Positions 34,151-44,774 of a stretch of DNA of 64,000 nucleotides are shown piece after piece. A program made the position numbers and the translations under genes. A model generated the notes under the pieces. That model did not search any database and was not told the origin of the DNA. It saw nothing but the letters and a program-made list of their open reading frames with translations. This stretch comes from Yponomeuta sedellus (lineage: Eukaryota > Arthropoda > Insecta > Lepidoptera > Yponomeutidae). Each line of letters begins with the position of its first letter. The first letter of the stretch is position 1. Location of the stretch: contig OW203724.1 of assembly GCA_934045075.1 (NCBI GenBank), positions 15,243,143 through 15,307,142 on the forward strand, given 5' to 3'.

Positions 34151-34737
34151 TAGTATTGACTTGTCTTTCCTATGGGCTATGCTGATTAGGCTGTCACGAT
34201 GGAATAGGTGCTGGGCAAGCCTATACCATTTGAAAAACATTGTCCTAGGCACCACAACGCCTATGTAGTCCTTTCACTCATCTAGTGTGAGTAAAGATGT
34301 TACTGGACGCTGTATAAATCATCTCATTACGTAGATGCAGAGGCCAATGCTTGCTTAATCCAGGTGTTCTTGCTAGATTTTATTTATTTGTACACATGTA
34401 CATTTTGGACGGGCCGGACAGATAGACTGGCGGACAGGGAGTCCGACAGATGGATTTCTTATAACTATAATTGCACAGTTAAGGGCGTTTAAAATGCTTA
34501 ATTTAAATTAAACGAACTTTTCCAAATGAGCCGTAAATTTTTTTTCTTAAACATGCGCAAAAATATTATCTTTACGAAAACACGAAAGAACACGAGCAGT
34601 ATCATATTTACGTAAACTGAAAAACCAAAATCACCTCCCGGCGCATTCTTTGAATTTGGAACGAAGAGCGCACCGGCAATGTTGTATGAAACGGTGTGCT
34701 GTTTGAATTTAGAACACTTTCATCTATCGTACACATT

Positions 34738-34785
34738 GCGTTCTCTTGGCTGTATAGCCCTATGGCTATACAGCCACGAGAACGC
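34738..34785. repeat. Hairpin, 22-bp arms
   Basis: GCGTTCTCTTGGCTGTATAG opens the left arm; the right arm is its complement with one mismatch; loop CTAT. Confidence 0.8.
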
Positions 34786-35039
34786 ATCTATATGCGTTTA
34801 CTTTTTTTCGGCACAAACTGTAATAGTACATTACCCAACTAGGGTGGTAATACAAAGAAAGGCCGAGATCACAGAAGTTTGCGTAAATATGCGATCGAGA
34901 GCTTTCTTTATTACCTCCCGTGTTGTGTACATATTTTTATGTCTACACTTGGCCAGAAAGCGGCTTTTTTCGTACGCGCAGCGTGCGGAAAAAGCCACTT
35001 TATTGCCAGGTGTGGCATAAAATAAAATATTGGCTACCT

Positions 35040-35089
35040 CCAAATGACAACGAACTCCGCGTTACCAAGCGGAGTTCGTTGTTATTTGG
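35040..35089. repeat. Hairpin, 21-bp arms
   Basis: CCAAATGACAACGAACTCCG (left arm start), an eight-base loop, and a right arm differing at one base. Confidence 0.8.
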
Positions 35090-35464
35090 TTAATAATAAA
35101 TTAAAATGGGTTCTGATGAATCCGAAAATGAAAATGAAATGGACATCTACTGAACTTCACCAGATAAAAGATCGGAAGCTAAATTAGCGATGGAAAACCT
35201 GCTTCCAGCGAAATCAAAAGAAAAACAATAACATTTTCGTTCAATAATTGTCCTAACATGAGCAATATCACTTTTAATACTAATTATATTTAATATGTAA
35301 AAGGCCCTTTTTTATTTCCTTGCATTTTTTTAAGAAAAGCACTATAATATGCCTCGGCCGAAATGTCAATTGCCTGTCTCGTACTCGACCTGCAATTGTG
35401 TATTTCGCTGAATATGCAATAATGTACTATTCTATTTTTAAGACATCCAACTGCACCTGAACAT

Positions 35465-35875
35465 TTTTTTATGTAGCCAATATACGTCCCTATGCAGCGC
35501 ACCGGCTTTCTCTCAGAAAGAGAGAGTTCCGGCTTAAGTACCACCCGTGCCCACTGCGGATTGGTAATTTTAAGCGCTGAGGTAATGGAACAACTAAAAT
35601 ACTCAGATTTCCCCACGATTTTTTCCTTGAAATTAGCGTTCCGACTACGAATTCGCAAATGCATGTAACTTGGAAATTAAACAAATACATTGGTATATAC
35701 CCGCACTGGGGATCGAACCTGGAGCTCTCGTGGCTCTCGTAGTGAGTGGTATTGCTACTATAACTTCACAAATGTACAAAACTTAGAAAAAAAAGTCATT
35801 GGTACATGTCGGAATTCGAACCCACGATCTCCCGATTGAGAACCCGGTATTCTACCGCTCCGTTATCGCCGTTCA
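35465..35875 (-). mobile_element. SINE-B, long copy with tRNA-like head
   Basis: The most complete SINE-B. On the minus strand a tRNA-like head (GGCGATAACGGAGCGGTAGA, then an exact B box GGTTCGAATTC within GTGGGTTCGAATTCCGACA) is followed by TGTACCAATGACTTT, then a body ending near the TACATAAAAAA stretch. A second B-box-like stretch (AGGTTCGATCCCCAGTGCGG) lies near 35710, suggesting two SINE copies in tandem or one inside the other. Confidence 0.7.
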
Positions 35876-36149
35876 CCAGAAAATTTAAAGCGTGTTATTT
35901 GCTCTCTGTTTCAGTTATTAATTACCGTAGTTAACAGAAAAAAAACCTTGATGGAAACGGCAGGGTGTGTTTATGTTTAATACGAGTGATGCGAAGTCCA
36001 TTACATTAATTAATTCGTACCCACACGGGGCACAATCGCTTTAATATCACAAATTTATTACGCTCATTCGGCTAAAAGTGCCCGCTGTCGCGCTAACGAG
36101 AGTCGCTGCTGTCTAAATGAATATGTCACGTTGGGAACTATTAAATTGC

Positions 36150-36325
36150 CAATCAAAAATATTGTATGGAATCAAGCGTTACTTTGTTTCCACAAAGTAA
36201 TGCTTGATTCCATACAATGCTGTCCATAATAGCATTAAAAAAAGAAAATTACTTTGCTAAATTCCGCCAATATGAATTAAAAATTTATGGCGAAATTTAG
36301 CAAAGTAATTCTCAATTTGCTAAAT
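36150..36325. mobile_element. Fold-back element, family M3, short copy
   Basis: A 22-bp hairpin pair (TATGGAATCAAGCGTTACTT and complement, 36166-36218) is followed by a second inverted pair (ATTACTTTGCTAAATTCCGC and its complement near 36288-36310). Both motifs also occur at 19690-20030. Confidence 0.7.
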
Positions 36326-36770
36326 GAAATCAAAAATAGTAATGACATCATCATAATAACACTGTATCATCATTTATCAACAGAATATCCTACAAATGAA
36401 CTCTTATTTGTCAAATATTCCACAAATAAGATATTAAAAACATCACATCAAAACTGAGCGTTATTAAATTTTCATTTCACAGCAAAACTATAATTTTTAT
36501 ATAAAAGAACCTTTGCCGTCTCTTCAACACCAAGGGTTTGCTGGAAGAGAATGCTTCTTGAACTAAGCACACCCTTGCACATTTACTCATATAAGTAGTG
36601 CAATGAAGAATTAATATAATTTAATAATAAGTGCTAGTCGGACTCGAGCACCTCGGGTTCCGTTCAAATTTGTAGTCAGGTGTCATAATTAGTTTGGGAA
36701 TCGAGTTTTGCAATTTTATCTGAGTTTTTCCCGAGCGTGAAAAATATTGTTTGATGATTTAATTGCAGAT

Positions 36771-37575
36771 AACATAACATAACATAACATAACATAACAT
36801 AACATAACATAACATAACATAACATAACATAACATAACATAACATAACATAACATAACATAACATAACATAACATAACATAACATAACATAACATAACAT
36901 AACATAACATAACATAACATAACATAACATAACATAACATAACATAACATAACATAACATAACATAACATAACATAACATAACATAACATAACATAACAT
37001 AACATAACATAACATAACATAACATAACATAACATAACATAACATAACATAACATAACATAACATAACATAACATAACATAACATAACATAACATAACAT
37101 AACATAACATAACATAACATAACATAACATAACATAACATAACATAACATAACATAACATAACATAACATAACATAACATAACATAACATAACATAACAT
37201 AACATAACATAACATAACATAACATAACATAACATAACATAACATAACATAACATAACATAACATAACATAACATAACATAACATAACATAACATAACAT
37301 AACATAACATAACATAACATAACATAACATAACATAACATAACATAACATAACATAACATAACATAACATAACATAACATAACATAACATAACATAACAT
37401 AACATAACATAACATAACATAACATAACATAACATAACATAACATAACATAACATAACATAACATAACATAACATAACATAACATAACATAACATAACAT
37501 AACATAACATAACATAACATAACATAACATAACATAACATAACATAACATAACATAACATAACATAACATAACAT
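36771..37575. repeat. Perfect AACAT array, 161 copies
   Basis: An 805-bp pentanucleotide microsatellite with no visible interruption, equal to ATGTT on the minus strand. At its right edge the text continues AACATTTACAT, which on the minus strand reads ATGTAAATGTTATGTT, exactly the junction between SINE-C and its tail at 24.9 and 16.1 kb. The array therefore probably grew from a SINE-C tail. Open frames across it (repeating MLCYV) are artefacts. Confidence 0.98.
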
Positions 37576-37579
37576 TTAC

Positions 37580-38550
37580 ATATTATCTTATTTATTATAC
37601 TTATTATATAAGGTGTTAAAGAGAATTTAAATGGGTCTGGCTATTCACTAGTCTCCGTACCTTCAACTCTAGCGCACACGGGCTTGCTGCTTTACGTCAG
37701 TTGTTACTTAGCATTTAAAAAGCTTTTTCCAGGCACCACAAATTGTTTTTGAACGTCTAAAAAATGAATTGAAACACGTTGGCACATTTAACGTCTTCAC
37801 CTTGTAAAACACGAAAAAAACACATAGAGCGCAACTCCTCTCACGTTTTAATCTTCCCAAGTGACAAGTGTGCCATGTCGCCGATAGAAGTGCAACGATC
37901 GCTCAGAAGCCAAGAGGCCTTAGAGCGAATATTAAGTTTAGATCACGGATTTCTAACGGCCTGAACAAATTTTTATCGTCCAAAATACGCGAATCATTCT
38001 AGAATGGCGTAGTGTCAGAAATTAAATTAAAATATAGTTTAAGCCTCGTATTACAGTTCGAAACACAAGGTGTTATTAAAAAGACGCAAAACCTGATAAT
38101 TGTTTATTCAGTATCGATTCTTCTCATTTTCTTGTCATCACTTCTAAAAAGTTAAGTTTATAATGTTTTATTATAATATTATTGTTTGTGTAACATTGAA
38201 ATTTGATGTGCTCAATTGTACGAGGAATAAACTTCAGGAACAATGCTAAGAAAACTGTTTTCAGTTTTTAATATACACTGGCCTGTATTGACCCGAATTC
38301 CAATGTTTCAGACATAGTTTCACACCTTTTCGCAGTTTTCTCAACAATCAGTTTTTGGCTACGTTTTAGTTAGTGAATGGCAGAAGATTTCAGGATTCTC
38401 TCATAAATAAAATACTGAATTAATCCCAAAGGGTGTTTTGGAAAAACAACCAAGGTCACTTTCTGTAAAAAAATTTTTTTTGCTCTATGAACTCTGAACT
38501 TCATACTACTTTTTAGGTTTAATTTGAGGAATTCTAGCCGTGCAGCAATG
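37580..38550. other. Unclassified sequence between arrays
   Basis: AT-rich, with no gene recognised. It lies between two pentanucleotide arrays of opposite orientation. Confidence 0.4.
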
Positions 38551-38554
38551 ATAG

Positions 38555-38984
38555 TTAGTTAGTTAGACCTGAGATTTCAGCACTTAGCCTCATGATTGGG
38601 CCATGCATTGTACGTAGTGGAGCTGTGAGTTTACTCCAGCCAGCCTATCTCTATCCAAAAAGCCAGCAGTGCTCTGATGTCACTGTAGGCTTTCTGAAGG
38701 GACCCCGGCTTCCCAATGATGACGGTCCGTTGCTTTTCCACGCTTTCACAGTGAATGGTCACGTGGGCGGGTGTTTCCTCTTCTTTGAGGCATCCCCGGC
38801 AAAGCGGGCTGTCGGTTACACCCATGTTGTACAGATGTCTGTTCAGTGAGCAGTAGCCTGTTAAGATTGCCACAGCTTTGCGCAGATTTTCTCTTCTCAG
38901 ACGCAGCAGGCTACGTGAAAAACGTTTCGAGATTGTTGGTAAAGCCTCCCTGGCTTGTCTACATTTGGTTTCTGTTCTCAGCAT
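38555..38984 (-). pseudogene. R1/jockey-like LINE C-terminal fragment
   Basis: The minus-strand frame 38631-38984 reads LTGYCSLNRHLYNMGVTDSP, LCRGCLKEEETPAHVTIHC and LLAFWIEIGWL. This is the segment after the RNase H domain in R1/jockey-type ORF2, with a CxxC...H...C zinc-knuckle-like motif. After the stop the 3' untranslated part ends in CTAACTAACTAAC. The 5' end stops abruptly at the ATGTT array. The same 3' end occurs at 45053-45095 and 49423-49480. Confidence 0.8.
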
Positions 38985-39332
38985 GTTATGTTATGTTATG
39001 TTATGTCATGACATGACATGACATGGCATGCCATGCCATGCCATGCCATGCCATGCCATGCTATGCCATGCTATGCCATGCTATGCCATGCTATGCCATG
39101 CTATGCCATGCTATGCCATGCTATGCCATGCTATGCCATGCTATGCCATGCTATGCCATGCTATGCCATGCTATGCCATGCAATGCCATGCGATGCCATG
39201 CCATGCCATGCCATGCCATGCCATGCCATGCCATGCCATGCAATGCCATGCCATGCCATGCCATGCCATGCCATGCCATGCCATGCCATGCCATGCCATG
39301 CCATGCCATGCCATGCTATGTTATGTTATGTT
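38983..39332. repeat. Graded ATGTT/ATGCC pentanucleotide array
   Basis: Seventy five-base units in phase. From the left: ATGTT, ATGTC, ATGAC, ATGGC, a run of ATGCC, a run of alternating ATGCT and ATGCC (10-bp higher-order unit, about 13 rounds), single ATGCA and ATGCG variants, a long ATGCC run, then ATGCT and three ATGTT. Both edges are ATGTT, so the centre seems to have been replaced by variants. Open frames here (repeating HAMPC) are artefacts. Confidence 0.97.
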
Positions 39333-39334
39333 AA

Positions 39335-40280
39335 TTACGCGATATTCTTCTAGGGCTGATCGGGGACAGGGTGGATAGGCCAATTCAAGCATTGGGCTTA
39401 TATCTATGTCTGCTCTAACAAAAGAAAAATTGTTTGACTAACCCCCGGCTTCTGGTACATTAACAAGCCGCTAATCTACTGTTAAAAGTTGTCGATTGGC
39501 CGAAGTGCATACGAAAAAAACATTTGACAGCTGTTAACTTTCGATTAATAAATTGTTAGTGTACGACAAACTGAGGGTAACTTACGTAAATCAAACGACT
39601 TACGACGTACGACTAAGTTACGTTAGTTTGAAATAAATATTTCCAATTTCAACTAAGCAGATGAGGTCTATGAAGGGGTGAAGTGAAGCAAGCACAAATG
39701 TATTTTCAAAAGACATGCAAGTTATCTTCCGTTACTCGGCCACCCCGAAATAAGTACGAAAAGCGCCCCATTGAGCGCCAAAGCCTGCCGAGTGATAACA
39801 GGCGTATCGTCGATGTGGCGATGTGGCGGGCATCGCGTGACGAGCGCAAGATTTATGACTTAATAGCCGGCCGGCGCGTTAAGTAGGGCCCAGATAAGGC
39901 GCTTCTAAGTGATTGTCGGCACTCACAACAATCGTAATTACTCCAAACTACTATCTTTCGCTCCTTGAGCACGCGATCGCCTCGTATTCCGCTAATTGTC
40001 TCAGAATCGGGGGATTTGATATAGGAGTTAAGATTGGTGTGTTTTTAGCGAGCGAGCCTGATTTACCGCTTGATATAGATTCTTTTAATGCATGCAATCT
40101 GGTACGCCCAAGCATATAGCTTAGTGAACTTATATCTTATACCGAAGCTCCGTACGTATGAGCCTTGACACTCTATTTAGATTGACTCGGATAACGACCC
40201 AGAGAGAGAGAGAGAGAGAGAAAAGATAAAGATAAAAAATAGTTTAACTAAAACTCTAAAACTTTCGTAAGCACAACACA
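39335..40280. other. Unclassified sequence
   Basis: No gene assigned. Frames at 39683-39886 and 39913-40119 have no motif. A GA tract lies at 40201-40222. Parts near 39430-39570 resemble 43270-43410 loosely (ACACTAACAA and GACAGCTG motifs). Confidence 0.4.
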
Positions 40281-40282
40281 TT

Positions 40283-40475
40283 GTAGACTTATAATAGTCC
40301 GGATCTACTTACGGGTGTTGTTATATCGGAAGAGTCCGACCAGGTTTCGCTGCGATTCGCAGAGCTTAATCATGGTAAGCAGAGACGGAGCTCGCGTCGT
40401 TGGTTGCTCGTCTCACCATCGTCTTCCGATATAACAACACCCGTAAGAAGATCCGGACTAAAAGTCTATAAAAAA
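40283..40475. mobile_element. MITE family M4
   Basis: About 190 bp with inverted ends of about 40 bp: TAGTCCGGATCTACTTACGG and GTGTTGTTATATCGGAAGA on the left, complements on the right (one-base differences). The interior is GC-richer (CGTCGTTGGTTGCTCG). No clear target duplication was resolved. Confidence 0.75.
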
Positions 40476-40954
40476 TAGTTATAAATAAAAAAAAATTATT
40501 CTTTTATTTTGTGTCCCCTACAAACTATACTTTGACACTCTCTATGTTACTAAGGGCATAAATGCTACCTTAATTTATTATAGATGCCCACAGTATGCCT
40601 CTCTCTCTGTGCCTAACAATGGGACGTATACAGACTGCATTTTAAATTACTTACGTAGCAATTATGTTACGTGTATCAGGAATTGTAAATTTAAGAGGTA
40701 ACATTTCATATTACGCTTGTTCAAAACTAGCGACTTCTAAGTAATTACTCTAGTTTTTACAAAACGTTGCCTATGGAAACGTCAATCTATTTTACATCTA
40801 AGTCTAAAAAGTGTAATTGCCTAATAATTAGTAATAAATAAACTTCATATAACAAAATAACTTGTCTTAGTCCAAAACTAGGATACCATGTTCTATTATA
40901 GCTAGGCCACACAAACATTAAAAAAATAACAAAATTTTAATGAATGAATGTAGA

Positions 40955-41065
40955 TGACGCGAAAGACATTTGTCAGGATTATGGCAAGTTGCAGACACTG
41001 ATTTGTTCCAGCAAACCTTAGAGAGTCGGAGAAGCAGAGGGTCTGTTACGTACACAAAATATTCT
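40955..41065 (+). pseudogene. LINE-X fragment (duplication copy 1)
   Basis: Reads GATGACGCGAAAGACATTTG, TCAGGATTATGGCAAGTTGC and AGACACTGATTTG, matching 55.26-55.31 kb with substitutions. The paired copy is at 45326-45436. Confidence 0.6.
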
Positions 41066-41144
41066 GCATAAATATTGAATAACCTACCTAACCAAGGAAA
41101 AAATTAATAAACTACATAAAGTAAAATATAGAAGAAAAAACTAT

Positions 41145-41509
41145 CGTTATCAACCCTTGTATGTCCCCACTGCTGGGGCACGGGTCTCTTCCTGCAAAGC
41201 AGGAAGGTTAGGCCATACTCCACCACGGAGGCCAACTCCGGGTTGGTGGAGGATTGTAAGACAGTGGCGGGCCTTACTGTCACAAGTCATCAAGCCGCCC
41301 ATAAGGCCTCTGCTACGGCTTAAAGACTGCCATTATATGACAGCCGGCACCAACGGCTTAACGTGCCTTGCGAAGCACGGAAGCGCTCGGAAAAGTGCCA
41401 CTAGCGGTAGTCACGGGACGCTCACTCATCCTGTACCTGACCGCGCCTGTTGTTGCTTAACCAAGTGATTGATTCCAGTCACTCGGTTCGCTAGGCCACG
41501 AGCGCTTCC
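41145..41509 (-). mobile_element. SINE-5S, full length with 11-bp TSD
   Basis: The best-preserved SINE-5S. The direct repeat GAAAAAACTAT abuts both ends (41134-41144 and 41510-41520). On the minus strand it begins GGAAGCGCTCGTGGCCTAG and shows the A-box-like TTAAGCAACAACAGGCGCGG and the C-box-like GGATGAGTGAGCGTCC. The target duplication proves retroposition and defines the unit as about 365 bp. Confidence 0.85.
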
Positions 41510-41524
41510 GAAAAAACTATACAA

Positions 41525-42890
41525 AGATATAAATATGAAGTGTTTATGTTACGTTTTATGTAATTTTATTAAATTCATGCTTTCCGTGCTCTACCAATGT
41601 CTCTGCGTTCAATAAATCAGTATGCTTGCTTACCACATAAACCACATCATGAGAGCACTTGTACTACTTATTGTGTTTATATTATTTGTATATGATTTAA
41701 ATGCAACACATTGTAACTGAAAATTTTGTTAAAGTTTATTTAATATCACAGCGGGAACGATTGTAATAACCGGTAATATTTTATTCCGATTTTGCTAATA
41801 AGCTTAACAAGCCCACACGAACAAGCTTTTCCGAAATAACGATGTGATTTTAAATATTATCAGTCCTATTCTACTTTAAACCGTTATGTTTTCCAGATAT
41901 TGTGCTACATTATGCGTAAAGCTAGTAACTAACGATACGACAAACTGATCAAAGCTGGAGTTGGTACAACGATGGAGCGCATTAATTAAAATCAGACCCC
42001 ATGACGTGTCCATTTTCCTTTCGGTGATAAATATTCAACGCCGGACGCAAACTCGTCAAACACGACGTTACACAGTTAATAATTCAGTAAAATATAAAGG
42101 CATTCGCGCGCGACCCTTTCCTTCAGACCTGTTTACACTACAAACGCGGCGTGACGCTCTGCGCGTCCGCTCCCCAATCGGGAAGAATCGCGAGTCTAAG
42201 GGACCATTAAGAATATTTTTACGGCGACGACACTTTTTTCAAATTCAGAACGAAGTGAGGGATTCTAGAGTATTCTTTAGTAGAATCCTGAACGTAGCGA
42301 GAGATTCAAAAGTGGGACTTTGCGCCCGAGTGATACACTCGTCATCACCCACTATAAAAAAATAACAGGCGCCTCATTTTTCAAAACAAAACCATAAATT
42401 TCTAACAATCTGTGAAAATAAAAAAAAGGCGGCTGCAGTTCGCACGTTTTTAATTTATTTCTTTTTTTTGTTCAGCCGGCGGCGGCGGCGCGACTATGGG
42501 CCCTCGTACCAGCCAGTCTTTATTCAAATAATAACCTTTTTGCGTTCGATTTCCTTCCCGCTCAATACTAAGATGTTCCAAATATAAAAATATAATTGCG
42601 TAGTAAAGACAATTGAGGCGTGCTTATAAAACTGATTAAAAACATAATATTGCCCGCTAAAAGTTTCTTATAGAAAACACGACCTTTGGGTCCACGTAAA
42701 GGCGAACCAAGCCCTTTTCGAATAGATGGGATAAAAAGTTATTATAACCCAGTTGTTTAATTTCGTTTTAATTGAACGTGCAAAGAGTCCAGACAGCATC
42801 TTGGCCATGATCACGAGCACGAAGTATGACGACGCTAAACGCGTTTGAAATGTCAAAAGTCGCGACTTTTCAGTAGATTATTGTCACTAA
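41525..42890. other. Unclassified part of the duplicated unit
   Basis: Contains a 134-codon open frame at 41961-42365 (plus) with no recognisable domain. Its last third (GAACGAAGTGAGGGATTC, GAACGTAGCGAGAGATTC) looks like a dispersed lepidopteran repeat. A short CGG tract lies near 42478. Not called as a gene. Confidence 0.4.
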
Positions 42891-42899
42891 TTTGATATT

Positions 42900-43075
42900 G
42901 AAAAAGTGTAAAGAGGTTCGAAATTTCACTGATGTCGTGAGTCGCCCATTGGCTCAATTGGTAGAGCGCTGGCACGGATAGCCAGAGGTTGCGGGTTCGA
43001 ATCCCGGCATGGGTGAAATTTTTAGCCTCTAAATAGGTTTTTAAATTTGTTCCTTAGCACGGGTTAGTGCATTAA
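42900..43075 (+). mobile_element. SINE-A tRNA-headed copy (duplication copy 1)
   Basis: GTAAAGAGGTTCGAAATTTC, then a tRNA-like unit: acceptor arms CGCCCAT and ATGGGTG pair fully, D arm GGCTCAATTGGTAGAGC, anticodon arm CTGGC-ACGGATA-GCCAG, and B box GGTTCGAATCC. The loop lacks the T expected before the anticodon, and the T stem has one mismatch plus an extra base. Then TTTTTAGCCTCTAAATAGG and the right end CCTTAGCACGGGTTAGTGCA. Confidence 0.85.
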
Positions 43076-43079
43076 AAAT

Positions 43080-43800
43080 AAAAACAGTGTACTAATTTGA
43101 TAGTTAGACAATGATAATTGTATGAACATGGCGATTTCACATACATCGAACCTTCTAGGCGTCAAGGACATGAAAAAACTCCCCATGAGACCCGACCATG
43201 TATCAGTCATGTTACTACATTATAATAACAGAATCGAGGCCCTGAACTGCCGTGCACGCTCGTGTCGGAGTCGCTGAATAAGATATGCTCGGCTCTTTAG
43301 CACACTAACAAACCGTTAGTCTACTTGTTAACAGCTGTCGTCGAAAGCTGTTCGAGCAGCAGCGAAAAACAGACAGCTGGTAACAGAAGATTAACATTAT
43401 GTTAGTGCCTGAAAACTGGCCCAATCGCGTATATTCGGAATATTATAACACTAGAAGTAGGTAACACTACACGGTCCTAAGTAAACACCCCTTTAATATA
43501 TTTTAATGATAAAAACTTTCACGGATACAGGTAAGCCAGAAAGAATTTACGTTTTATAATACCGAAATGCGAAGTTTCATCTACTTGACAAAACTTTCAC
43601 TAAAGCAAAAGTAAAGAAATCTCTTTTTTTTTCTAACGCGCCATTACTATCTTTAATTAGACAACTCAGTTTTCAAAATTAGTCATGCCGTTTGACCTAT
43701 TTGTGTAGGCAGTAGACAGCCGCCTACTGTTACATAATGTGCACTCCAATCAGTTACGATAAGGGCTACTTTGGAACAAAAATGTAAAGGCTGACCATAC
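43080..43800. other. Unclassified part of the duplicated unit
   Basis: No gene or element recognised. Confidence 0.4.
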
Positions 43801-43802
43801 AT

Positions 43803-44001
43803 CAATATCAACCCTTGTGTGTCCCCACTGTTAGGGCACGGGTTTCTTCCTGCATCACAGGAAGGTTAGGCCAAAGTCCACCATGGCGGCCAAGTCCGGG
43901 TAGGTGGAGGATTGTAAGACAGTGGCGAGTCTTACTATCAGAAGTTAAGAAGCCACCTATAAAGCCTCCGACACGACTTAACGTGTCTTGCGAAGCACCA
44001 T
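43803..44001 (-). mobile_element. SINE-5S, head-less copy (duplication copy 1)
   Basis: The 3' body from TATCAACCCTTGTGTGTCC to GTGTCTTGCGAAGCACC; the 5S-like head is missing. Confidence 0.75.
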
Positions 44002-44299
44002 ACATACACGTGTGCTAATAACATAAACCTCCTTTGCCTTCGTAGTCGGATGAAAAGTAGCTATTTTAAAGCCTCCTAAACGGCGGCCGGGCGTCGGCGG
44101 CGGAGCAGATGCTGCTGTGTTTACACACAAATCTTCGTAATGTCTTTAGGCTTTGCATTTCGCTCACGTGGCACGCCATGGGATCCAGCCAGATGGATCG
44201 CAAAGCTAACACGAGCGTCTTTTAAACACGACGCTAGCTGAATACGTATGACCCGACAGCGCCCTCCGTAAGACAATAAAGCCAACGATGTACGCGGAC

Positions 44300-44408
44300 T
44301 TGTATATCCCGATATGGAGGCCATTTGTTATCTGGCAAACACAAAAGAATGTATATGTTTCTTTTGTGTTTGCCAGATAACAAATGGCCTCCATATCGGG
44401 ATATACAA
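44300..44408. repeat. Hairpin, 50-bp perfect arms (duplication copy 1)
   Basis: The arms start TTGTATATCCCGATATGGAG and are exact complements over 50 bases around a nine-base loop. It resembles a snap-back duplication or a very young fold-back. An identical structure is at 48671-48779. Confidence 0.95.
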
Positions 44409-44639
44409 AAAATTAAAAAAAAAAATGATTGCCAACATTTTTGGGTATGCCCGAGAGAAAGAGCATGAACTTGAGAGGGCGCAATCTCATACAAATTCTC
44501 ATAATATTAAAATGACATATTTTTGAACTATGTGGTATTTTCTGCGATTTAGCGAGACGTCATCATTAACAGCCTTTTAATGCTCTGCGAAAAAAGTTGG
44601 AATTTTCTGCTGCCAGATTTTATTATCATCACACATTAT

Positions 44640-44762
44640 ATCACATTATCACATTACACTAATATTATAAAGGCGAAAGTTTGTGAGTGAGTATGTTTGT
44701 TAATTCTTCACGCCTAAAGGGCTGGAGCGATTTTAATAAAATTTGGTATTGTCTTAGCTGAC
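44640..44762. repeat. Dispersed repeat (duplication copy 1), interrupted
   Basis: ACTAATATTATAAAGGCGAA, AGTTTGTGAGTGAGTATG and CTGGAGCGATTTTAATAAAA, the reverse of the repeat at 16.19-16.34 kb. It continues after the fold-back insertion at 44994 (ACAAAGGCTACGTTTTACTG). Confidence 0.6.
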
Positions 44763-44774
44763 ACCCTAGATTAA

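Larger units (their letters stand above)
34155..35462. other. Non-coding DNA with two hairpins
   Basis: Contains GGCCGGACAGATAGACTGGC near 34410, reminiscent of family P, and the hairpins listed separately. A 113-codon frame at 34679-35020 (plus) spans the first hairpin and looks like chance. Confidence 0.4.

Noticed and set aside
34679..35020. 113-codon open frame
   Set aside because: It spans a hairpin and has no motif or repeat relationship; consistent with chance.
36676..37575. Long open frames repeating MLCYV
   Set aside because: They are translations of the AACAT/ATGTT microsatellite in three frames, not genes.
39018..39378. Open frames repeating CHAMP
   Set aside because: Translations of the ATGCC-type array.
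41961..42365. 134-codon open frame, duplicated at 46332-46736
   Set aside because: No recognisable domain, and the last part is repeat-like. The identical second copy only reflects the recent segment duplication, so it is not evidence of selection.
42945..43020. Genuine tRNA gene
   Set aside because: The cloverleaf is close, but the anticodon loop lacks the T before the anticodon, the T stem is imperfect, and the unit is embedded in a dispersed repeat with constant flanks.
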